DNA of 64,000 nucleotides, taken from assembly GCF_000003815.2 (NCBI RefSeq), contig NC_049992.1, forward strand, positions 18,447,745 through 18,511,744, given 5' to 3'. A program made the translations under genes and the position numbers. Shown piece after piece: positions 24,401 to 36,400 of this stretch (its first letter is position 1; every line of letters begins with the position of its first letter). The stretch is from Branchiostoma floridae (Eukaryota; Chordata; Leptocardii; Amphioxiformes; Branchiostomatidae). The notes under the pieces are model-generated. The model saw only the letters and a list, made by a program, of their open reading frames with translations, did not search any database and was not told the origin of the DNA.

Positions 24401-27400
24401 TAAAACGCTGGCATCCTGAATTCAAACATGGCCGGAAGTCTGTGGAAACAGCTCCCAGACCTGGTCGTCCCTCTTCTGCCATTGATGAGGCATCTGTTGG
24501 AGGACCAACCTGGGGTGTCCTACAAAAACGGTGTCCAGAGCTGCATCAAACGATGGGAGAAATGCATAACTCTGGGTGGTTCCTATAAAGAGAAAGACTA
24601 ATAACTGTGCCTAGTTTCATTAATCTCTTGCTATGGAAAATGGGTCAGGGGCATTACTTATTGACCGCCCCTCGTATATGTTATCCTTCCACCTATAGTG
24701 ACATTTGAGGATGTGAACATGCTGACTGAGCTGTACGTCACCATGAAGCAGTATCGCCATGTGTTGGAGGCCATGTCCAACTACTGCAGTGTGCAGCTCT
24801 CTTGGCAAGGGGGCGTCACTGACACCATGGCTGCACTGGACAGACTGGGCATGCCTGACACAGGGAAACAGGGTAGGACTGGTTGTAGTTTAACCCTTAA
24901 ACTGCCAGAGTTTCAGCACTATAAAATGTTATCAGTGCCAGGGTTGGCTGCTGACCTCCAAAAAGAACCCCCCGAACAAGGCCAAAGTCCCTAACTTCCG
25001 GGGTTTTTGCGCTACGTGCGCGCAAAGTTGCTACTTTGGGGGAATACGCTATCCCAGATATATCCGGGTGCGGCACACAGGACATGTTTATGTGTGCCGG
25101 ATATATCCAGGTTTGGCAGTTTAAGGGTTAACCTTCTTCAGTAGAGGTAGACTTTTGCACTTGATTTTGTTTGCTACAAGGATAGGTATAATGTTGAAGG
25201 TAAACTTTTGAACTTTTGTTGTTTTGTTCCTGGCTGACCAGAACGTAAACTTGAGAGACCCACACAGATGATCTTACGAACACGTGATCTTGCGGATACG
25301 TGACGTCAGCACTTGGTCAAACATGACAGGAAGTTTCTAACACCTACCGTCTCTGTTCAGTGTTAGCTGGAGTGCCCCGATGTATATGGCCTCCTTTATA
25401 CCTCTTACAAAGTAGTCCTGTTCAGTGTCTAGTATTGTGACTTTGTCCAGTGAGACCAGTATGGCTTGGTGATTCGATGTAGATGTGTCGAGGGACTTGT
25501 AGTATATATAACACCCTCCAGATTAATTTTGGACTTCCAATTAATTCCGGACAAACCTTAATCATTTGAAAAACGATGAACCAAATGAATTAAGATTTGA
25601 AATTATGGTATATTAAAAGGTAATTAATATGTAGATTGCAATTAGATGTCTCCAGGAACAAAGCCAATTCTGGAGAATTCTGGAGAATTCTGCAGAATTC
25701 TGCAGAATTCTGGGAACCTGAGCCAGAATTCTGGGAACCTAAGTCAGAATTCTGCAGAATTCTGGGAACCTAAAGCCAGAATTCTCCAGAAGCTTTGTTC
25801 CTTGAGACATCTGATTGCAATCTACATATTAATTACCTTTTAAAAGACCATAGTTGCAAATCTTAATTCATTTGGTTAATAGTTTTTCAAATGATTAAGG
25901 TTTGTCCGGAATTAATCTGGAAGTCCAAAATTAACCTGGAGGGTGTTATTTGTACAATGTAGTTGGTTTGAAAACACAAATATGCAGTGTCCTGATTGGT
26001 CTTTTCCAGAAACCCAGGTGATGCAGTGCACCATCCCCCCTGAGACTCCCATAGACCTGAGCATTAAGCTAGCGGTCAGCCTGGTCCACCTGCGCTACCT
26101 GGCCGCAGCCAGACCACTGGTGGACATGTTACTGCAGGAGAGTGCTGAGGACATGGGGGATCTGTACCTGGACATAGCTGAGGCTTATGTCGACGTCGGT
26201 GTGTGTTATTAGTCTCCAAGCAGATGGTGGGAGACAATATTGTTATGTTTTCCTAGCTACCTATTTCTGTTGTAGACTGTTTAAGTGCTTATTACACCAA
26301 TGACATCAAAATTAAAAAGTCATGGAATTGAATCATTATACTAAATTAGTAACATACTGTAAATGTATTTAAGTTCGCGAGGATTTAATTTCGTGGTAGC
26401 GGGAAAAGGGACTTTTTGCGGTGGTTTTGTAGTAACACCATAGACTGCAGTCTAATATCATAATAGAAATCACATTAATCCACTGCGAACATTTCTGCAT
26501 TTACAGTATACGGTACATTTAGTTGCCAAGATATGCACCCTTGTGATATTATTGCACATCAAATCATAACAAAATCATGCCTCCCGCTCTTGATTCTTTC
26601 CACCAGGTACAAATGTAATTAGACTGAATGGTGACTTTCCCAGTCATGACAATACAGTGCCTTTTAGGAATTTTGCACTATGTCTCAGAAAGAACATTAT
26701 TTTGAAGCTTTGATGTGCAGATTTTTATGTATTTGCTCTTTAGGGCAAGTAAATTTTCTTAACTTGTTGAACCCCTGTCTTTACCTGTTCCCAGGTGAGT
26801 ATGACAGTGCGCGCCCCATCCTGGCTATGCTGGTGAACACAGAAAGGTACAACCTGGCAGCAGTCTGGCTCAGATATGCTGAGTGCCTCAATGCACTGGG
26901 TAAGTTACTAGATTTTTTTCTTACCATGATAGCATTGTGTGTGAACTATAAAAATACATGAAGGCAGTGTTGCAGTCTTGTCATGTAACAAAGCAAAAGT
27001 ACATTTTGTATTTCCCTTGTCTACAGTCCGTCTCTTTAGAGTGTTTGACAACACTTGTAATTAGACATGTTGTTGAGCAAATCTGAACTCACAGCTTTTT
27101 TGTCATAAGGCAGGGCTGCTAACGAACTATACACACTATCTTTCAATCTACACCATCAATCTACACATTCAACCACAACGATACTTTAACTTACTTTTAT
27201 GTCCTCCTCTCCCCTTGGTGCTCTGTTGTACAGGAAAGACGGAGCATGCAGTGCAGAGCTATGCCAAGGTTGTGGAGATGGCTCCCAGTCACCTGGGTGC
27301 ACGGCTATCCCTGTCAGCACTACAGCAGCAGCTGGGCAGGCCAGAGGAGGCGCTGCAGGCACTTTCAGAAGGTCAGAGGTCATGCATTAGGTCAGAGGTT

Positions 27401-30400
27401 ATACATTAGGTCAGAGCTATGCCAAGGTTGTGGAGATGGCTCCCAGTCACCTGGGTGCACGGCTGTCCCTGTCAGCACTACAGCAGCAGCTGGGCAGGCC
27501 AGAGGAGGCACTGCAGGCACTTTCAGAAGGTCAGAGGTCATACATTAGGTCAGAGGTCATACATTAGGTCAGAGGTTATACATTAGGATGTCAGAGGCCA
27601 TGCATTAGGTCAGAAGTCATACATGAGAAGGTCAGAGATTATGCACCAGGTCAGGCATTATACATTAGAAGGTCAGAGGTTATACACTATAAGGTCAGGG
27701 GTTATACATGACTATACATTAGGTCAGAGGGTACACACCAGAGGGTCAAAGGTTATGCAGTAGAAGTTCAGATGTCATACATTGTAAGGTGATAAGATGT
27801 CCCTCCCCAAAATCGTAAGGTAAATTTTTTCTTGACTCATGTTTACACTTAGTCAAGGGAACAATATTGGGGACTGCTAGGGATTTAAACCCAGAACCTT
27901 AAAATTCCAACTCCACTAAGCATGCACAAGACCACCTTTTGACCTAAGTCATGCATTATACATTTTGTAACTAATTAGGACATTAAGTAATGCTCTGGGA
28001 ATGTCATAGGTCAAAGTCAAAGGCTTCTTGATAAATCAAATTATCAAGTGACATCTGCCTCATATCCAGGTGCTCCAGCTGCCACCCCCACAGCTGTGGA
28101 GACAGCTGCTCAGGTGTCAAGCCAGCCTGGTCCTGACGTGCAGCTGCTGCACCACAAGAGCACCCTTCTGTACTCACAGGTCAGGAGACAGGGCTTATTT
28201 TCTGCATCAATACGTTTATTTTGAGCAAAAACATCCTAATAGGTAATAATTGTCTTTTTGTAGACCTGTTGAGACTGAGGTTAAGCTTCAACTTTCAAAG
28301 TTTTGATGTACCTACATTGTATGGAGTAAGAACATGTTCGGGTTGTCTGCATAGGTGGTTAGATTGATTGGACTGTACATTTTTGTATGTATGACATCCT
28401 CTGGGAACCCCTAAACTAATTTGAGCGTACAGAAATAAAAGTTTGGTAAAGAAAAGTTGACTTCTTTGTTGAATCAGGATTCAAGGTAACGTTGAAAAAA
28501 TGATTAACCGCACAGAGTACATGTAGACTGTATAGAAGATAATACATTCTTAATGTCGGTACTTTTACTTCTCCTTCAAGTTGACTTTTGAATTAACTTC
28601 TCTATGACATTGGTGACTGTTTTCCCATATTTTTTTTGCAAATTGTTTTTTTAATGGTAAGTTTGCAAGTAACTGACAAATTGATGCGCAGTATTCAAAT
28701 CAACATCTCCTTAACCAAGTTAAAGATTCTAATAGGGCTTTTGAATTAGTCTTTTGTTGTAGACTTTGGGGTCTGAACTCTGTCACACATAACATGTTGT
28801 GTCCACTTTAGTTGTTGTTGTCCACCAGTCCTGTTTGAAAAATTACTTTATAACCCTCCCTACAGGGAAGAATGGAAGACTTTGTGGACTCTGCCCTGCT
28901 CATGTTGTCCAAGTATTTTGAGGAGGCGTATCAACAGCAGAACCTACAGCTGGTCGTGACGAAGATAACATCCCGCAGACGGAAGTACCAGCTGAGAGCC
29001 ATGGTGAAGGAACAGGGGGGAGTCGGGCAGGGGAGGTCGGTTGGTGAGTGTACAGTACAGATCTCGATTATAGTCCGGTCTGAACGCGATTTAATCGCGT
29101 GCAAAAGTCGTGCAAGTTGCGATTACATCTCGGTAAAACGCGATTAGATATGCGTGTACCCGCGTCTGATATGCGTGAAATCACGTCTAACCGCGTTTAG
29201 ACGATCAATGAATAGATTTCAGACACGCCTCTTCTTTTCATAAACATTTTCTAGACACGCCCGTGCCGTCGGAAGTTCGGGGTTTGGCAGAAATCGGCTT
29301 CTTTTTATATGCACACCCCCACGCGGAGGGCGGAGAACGTATCACGCCCAATTTCCCAATTTGTTTCTGAACTAACGCATAACCTTGCAGTCTAGAACGC
29401 ACCCGCGCCGCTCCCAACCACGATGTTCTGAGTTTGAATTGGTCAGCCGTCATGAGGGTCTGCATAGGGGGGACACTGGAAATGCTTATCTGTAAATTTA
29501 GGTGGGCTGGTAAATGTATAACAGTGAAATCAAGATAACTGGCAAAGTTTAACAGCCAATCGACTCGTTTTTTAAAGAGAAAATGTTCAAGGTGAAGAGG
29601 CGAACATAGAAATGCTGAAATTCCCCCCTTTACAGTACTTTGCGATGCATTTGAAATTTGTATTAAAAATGGTAGGAGCGTGTGGGGCAGTCGGCAGGGT
29701 GTTCGCTTCATGAACCAGAGGTTCTGGGTTCGAATCCATTGGTGTATCACCACTCTTGTGCCCTTGGGAAAGGCGCTTAACCTGACTATCGTCACTTCAC
29801 TCAGGTGAAAATGAGTACCTATTAGTAACTTTGGTTAAATGGAGGAGAGCCACACCTCAAGCACGTTTAAGAACCCACTGCACTTATCGACAAGAGTAGG
29901 GGTCCTTCCTGGTGTGAGTGGCTCATATAAGTCTGTCCAGACATGCACTTAGTACTGTTCTTTGTGTCATACCTGTGACGCGAAAACGTTCGATACGGGT
30001 GTTCCGGACCGGGCTGTACGCTTCCGTATTGCACAGGTTCAAAAGGCGTATCACACAGGCTTTCTTCGAGTAAATCGAACCATTTCGAGCAGGCCGAATA
30101 CGGCTCGGTTGGCAATTCGAATACCTGATTCAGACGTTGGAACATTGTTGTTGCAACACTTCTGGTTCAAGGGCACCAAATTTGTTCAACTTCTGGCGCA
30201 TTTCGCATCAAAACATGGGTTTTCTGAGGTGGGTATGACATAAATAAGATACGGTCCCAGCCCTCCCGCGGGTCGGCTGATACCCTCGGGTGATACGGAA
30301 TACACCGTGTTGTATTCTATATGTACCAACCTGGTGTGTTACGCCATGAGGCGGTTTACCGGGTATACAATACAAACAAACAAACAAAAAATACATTTCA

Positions 30401-33400
30401 ATGTCCTGCATGTATCCCGTTCCAGTGGACCTGAGTGGCAAGCTGAGTTCCATCAGTAAGCTGGAATGGTGGGACCTGTTCTGTAAGGCCAGCCGGAGTC
30501 TCACTACCTTAGGCAGGACAGAAGAGGTGGAACATCTCACCATGGCAGCCCTGGCATCACCTCAGTTTGAGAGGGATCTTGCTAAACAGAAGGTAACAGA
30601 ACTCTGCCTGGTCACATATACATAACTGTATATGCCAACCCCAAAGAATGTGTCAAAAGAGATTTCCAGTGCAACATACCGGTACCTCAGTATGATGCAC
30701 TCCTGCGTAATCTAACCTGTGCATATCTGGGGAGTGCTGCACTAAAAATCTCTCACAATCACACTGCTTTGCAAGTGGCGGAATTACGTACCTTAAGAGA
30801 AAATTACAACTGGAGCTTCTATGTGTCTGACATGTCCAAAGGGTAGATCAGTGACAGTAAATTAAGCAATTGTTCTTCCAGACTGTAGCACATTTGCCAA
30901 GTTGCTATGCGGTGGTTTCCTTCTAGCTGTCTGCAAAGGTGCCTAAGGTTAATATATCACATGACGTAACTGTAGCACTATCGCAAACTGAAAGCCAATG
31001 CAAACACTCCATTTTCTCCCAAGCGGAGAGTAACTGTATTGAAATGGAACATTTGGAAACAGGGGAAAGTCTATACTTTGGAACACAGTTCCATTGAGTT
31101 TACAGAGTCAGATGCCAGTTCGCTGTCATCACTCTTTTTTTCATCATGACTGTCCTCTAGTTAAAATCTTCTCTCCGAATATTGGTGTGTCCTAGAAGCT
31201 GCTAGAAATGCTACAGTCCTTCTTGTCAGTTCCTCCGGATCATGATTCTGAGTGTGTGCTGCCTGAACAAGAATGTACATGTACAGTACATGTACAGTAC
31301 ATGTACATTTTTGTACAGTACATTTACAGTAATGTACTGTATTTACTGTAATTATGCTAGATTGGAAAATAAACATTCAGAAACAAATTGTGAGGGTACC
31401 TTAGATGTCAGTTTTCTCTAAGCCATCTGTTTTTATCGTGTCTTTTTATTGAAATCCTATGCAAAATAGTCTGAGAACGAAATTAAAGATTTACATGTGT
31501 ATTGGTGTGGCCTAGCAGCTGCTAAAAACAGAACTCTTTCATTTCACTTATTTCAGGAGCTTAAGTACATGATTCTGAGTGCGTGCTGCCTGAACAAGAA
31601 CTACCGGATGGCGTACGTGTTTGTCCGACCAATGATTATGGAGAATACGGGGGTGAACCAGCTGTGGAATGTCTTTAGTCAGATCACCACCAGCAGTGAA
31701 GATGCCCGACATCACCGCTTCTGTCTTAGACTTATGATAAAGGTGATGGCAGATTTCTTAAGGTGGGGTCACACCTGCATATATATGAGGCGTCCGTATG
31801 AGGCGCGCATGGGAGTATTTGCCTCCCCCAGGCCCCACACGTCGTTGAAAAATAATAGAAATTGGACAAACGTAAACACTCAGGTAACATGTCAGCAAAG
31901 TTAGTTGGGTCGCTAACCATACTTCTCGGTCAGCTAACTCATCTGGTTTGTTATGTTTCTATATTTGTCCAATTTTTACTTTTTTTCCGCAACCTGTGGA
32001 GCCTGTTAGAGACTAAGAGCATCATACGCACCTCAAACGGACTTGAACATACATGTATACGCATTTGTGACCCCACCTTTACGAATTTTACTCTTTCTTA
32101 AAACTGTATGTAATGTATGTAATGTATCAAAATGATGCAAGAAATGTATTTTTTAGAATTTCATGATGTTATACTTTACATGTAGCTTTGCTGCATGCAT
32201 GAATTCACTGTTACGTCAATGAAGGAAAGACATTCAGGTCACTGACAAAAGACACCGCATGGTTGTCTGAAAGGTCTCCAAAATCATATCCAGGGCTCGA
32301 AATTCATTTTTGGGATTAGGTGCACTGGTGCACCCAGTCTAAAAAATTGGATGCACCAAAAAAATTTTAGGTGCACCACTTAAATTTAAGTAGAATGTCA
32401 GAAAAACCTATGATAACAAAACTTAGTTATGTTTTCATCAAGTACCATGACAGGCATTTTTTATTATCTTTCTAACACTTAGATGCCAAGAATAGTCAAG
32501 TCAAGTCAAGTTTATTGCACAACGATTGTATCAGGTACAATGTATGGCAAGTAACATGTATTACTAGCAACTACGAACTATCTACATGAGTATACTAATC
32601 TAACATAATAGAAAATAAGGCGGCATAGTGTATTTTACATTGTTAAAGCACGACTTCTCTTTTGCATAGCATTATATATATATTGGCCTAGGTGGACAGA
32701 TATGGAGTCGGGACATGATAGAATTACATTGAATATTTCTCTACTTGTATTAGGTAGTGTTGTTCTGTTGTTACACATGGTCAATAACTTTTTCCTTTCT
32801 TCATCATAACAAGGGCATATCATCAGGAAATGGTATTCATCTTCAATACTGTCTTTGCAGATATGATGTATAGTCTAGTATACTTTGATATCTCTACATA
32901 CATAAGCCTATGAAAATATTGGGTGCACCCTGTGCACCCACAGAAAATAATTGGGTGCACAGCTCCAATTTTGGGTGCACCTGCACCCAGTATTTCGAGC
33001 CCTGATATCCATGCAGTTGCTTGAGTAACTTTTTTTGGCGCAATTATATTCACTGATTTATAAGATATTTTACAGTTCTACAGTTCTAACAAACAAACAT
33101 AATTATAAGACTAATATTAAATGAGAGTAGTCTATTTCCTTGTGTACACAATATGTTTTCCTCAGTTAGTGTGGATTGAAAGCCTTGAGTATATTTCAAT
33201 GTATCTGTGTCATAAAACTGAATAGACAAGCATTCATTTTTGGCGACACCTCAGGGGCTAGCCTACTAGTATATTGTGCGTCCTTTTGACAAAAAATCCC
33301 AAAATTCCGCAGGCATGTTAGGAATTTTTTCCATGCCTGCGTAGCTGCATCATCCTGTTAGAGGGAAATAACTCGGAAATGGGTCGACAGATCTTATATT

Positions 33401-36400
33401 TGGAACGCAGATAGCTTCAGTGATGCCTTACATAATCAAATGCTAGTCATGCAAATCAGGGGCTAATTTGCATAATTAATGAGGATGGTTTCTAAATACA
33501 TTTCTTTTAAGAATACTAATTGTCCTTTTTTCCATCTATCTCCAGAATCCACACAACATAGCTCTGTCCTTCCTGAACGGCCACAACTCGTTGATATCGG
33601 GAACGTACAAGCACGCCCTGGGCGAGTACGTGCGTGCGTACCGCCTGGACCCCAGCAATCCCATGAGTCTCCTGCTGATCGGGGTGACGTTCTTCCACAT
33701 GGCCTCGCAGAAGTACACCATCAAGCGCCACTTCGTCCTGGTGCAGGGCATGTCTTTTCTAAGTATGCACTTTCTACTCTACATGACTGGATTGTACATG
33801 GTTGGTTCTGTGACACGACACAGCAGCAAAGGGCAGTAGATATATGGATAGCAGGGTTCTACCCAGGATTTAATTTTAGCGTAGTGGGAATGGCATGGCA
33901 GCGAAGCGACCAATGAGATAGGTGGGGAAGGGAGTCTTGGCCATTCCACGGTGAGATTTTGAAAATGTAGAGTTAAAAGTTTAAGCAATCTGTTAACATC
34001 ACTTTTGGTCAGTTTTGAATGGTATATCATAATTTGTCATTGTTCATACATTGATTAGACATAGCAAATGGTAGCAAAGCACCACTACACTAGTTAAAAA
34101 TTAGCGTAGTGGCCCTTATTTTAGCGTAGAGGTCACAAATTATAGTGTAGTGGCCCACTACGCTAAAATGCACTAGCTAGAACCCTGGATAGAAACTAGA
34201 ATATAAATCAAGTCTTAGAGTGGATTCATATCTTAATTTTCAGGCCATGTGTCTTCTTTCTGATGCAGGGCATGTCTTTTCTAAGTACGCACTTTCTACT
34301 CTAGGTTCTGTGACACAGAACCTAGAGTACAGTACATACATGCAGTATGCAGTACATACACATGTGTCAGGGTTGGACATGTTTTTAAAATTAGCTTACC
34401 CTATTGGGAAAATTCATGGTCATTTAGTGATGTACACCTGCCCAAACCAACTTTTCACTGGCCCCAAATGACAATTATTTAAAATTTATGCATGGTGCCT
34501 GCAGAAAGGAAATCATTCTTTTTATTTTCTTTTTCATTTACAGTAAAATGTAACTGTTACAATGCTAACTACAAGACCAGGCAGCCTGCTGGTAGCACAA
34601 TTTATACACAGGTAGTATCCACCGTGGGGTCGTGTGGCGCGATCGGCAGCACATTGGGCTCAGGCCCAAGAGGTCCTGAGTTCTAATCTGGCTGCCGCAT
34701 CACTGATCTTGTGCCCTTGGGAAAGGCACTTTACACGACTTTCCTCACTTAACTCAGGTGTAAATGAGTACCTAGCTGCGGCTAGTGGCAGTGACAGGCC
34801 TTTGTGGCAGTGGTAGGCCTTAGGGGCATGTTCAGGCATGACGCACCCGCCATGACACACGAGTCAGGGGTAGGAGGAACCCCTTGAATCCTTGGTCGGA
34901 AGTCCTCCTAGGAGATGGAAACTCCAAATAATAAACCTGCATCTGCTGGGGCCGTCTTACGTGGCAAACAGTTGTGTCCCTGTAGGACTTAGTGTGCCAG
35001 TAGACGAGAGGGTGGAGAAGGAAGTGCACACCCCTCCTTCACCTTAAAAAAAAGTCACGTGCAGGCCAGGCAGACTGGTCGTCTAATCAACCTTGTCTGC
35101 CTACCATTGATCTTCGGATACGAAGAAACAGCCATCATCAGTATCCAAAAGTCATGTAAAATGCTTAATGGAGATGTTTTTCCCCTAGATGAATACCTGA
35201 TCCACCGAGGTGGAACACAAGAGGCTTACTACAACGTGGGAAGAGCACTCCACCAGATAGGTAAGGTTTGCATGGTCTTTCTACAAAGTCAGTGCTTTAC
35301 TCTTGATTTCTAAGTAAGACATTTTGTAATTGATTGCCATGATCCGTTATTGTTTAATTTCCGTTACTTGTCAGGAGCTGTCCCAGGACAAACCGTGATT
35401 TCGGTTGGGGAGGTAAAAGACACTAGACCCTAGCCTCCATAGCAGGCTCTCTATAGACTTTTTTGGCACTTTTGCTGGCCATTTCTTTTTGTACTGGGTC
35501 GCTAATTGCTGGCCTCTCTCATAGCCGTCCATTTTAGAGCCTGCATTTTTTCGGCGGTACAAAGTCATATTATAAAACGATTAGGGCGATTAACAAGGAT
35601 GTGCGAATTCCCTGCCTGCCGTGGACGGCTAATAAACTGCACGCATCTCCGCCGGACGCGGACAGTGCGCTGTCACGCCCCGTGTGCACTGACCCGACAA
35701 TTCTCTAACGATTTCGGGGTCAAACTGCTTTTTAAAAACACAGAAGTGAAACTTACCAGTTCGACGTTCTTTCGGTATGTCCGACGCCTTTGCTCGGGCG
35801 GAGCGCGTAGCGCGTGACATATGGGGGTTTCCCCATCTGAAGGACGGCCAAGCTCGGGCCCGAGTTGTAAAATGCTTGCAGCCGACATGCGAATTGCCTC
35901 TCACGGAGTTGTGAATTATTCCTAACGTATGTGTTAATAGGGCAGATGAATGGCTAATTGTTTTATAATATGACTTTGTACCGCCGAAAAAATGCAGGCT
36001 CTAAAATGGACGGCTATGAGAGAGGCCAGCAATCAGCGACCCAGTACAAAAAGAAATGGCCAGCAAAAGTGCCAAAAAAGTCCATAGAGAGTCTGCTATG
36101 GAGGCTAACTAGACCCCTTCTAATACTAGGACATAATTTTCTTTTACACAACCAGTTTTCCTCACCTGCTGACACAACTGGTTGTGTAAAAGAAAATTCT
36201 TATGTCCTATGATCTACCAACCTGAGGAAATTATTTTCGGCCCTTCTAATACTGTTCCCTGAACAGTGCCTAACAACCCACTGCCCCTACAGTCTCAAAA
36301 AGGCTGTTACTAACTTTACCTTTTATTTCAAACCTCCTCTGCTGCAGGACTAGAGCACCTTGCCATCCACTACTACCAGAAGGCCCTACACATGGCCCCT

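Noticed and set aside
27410-27548. A separate exon at the exon 9 copy
   Set aside because: It is a tandem duplicate without a convincing acceptor; including it would not keep phase with exon 10 in a simple way.
29238-29795. 185-codon minus frame in GTF3C3 intron 11
   Set aside because: It runs antisense through a SINE and intron sequence, has no family resemblance and no splice context.
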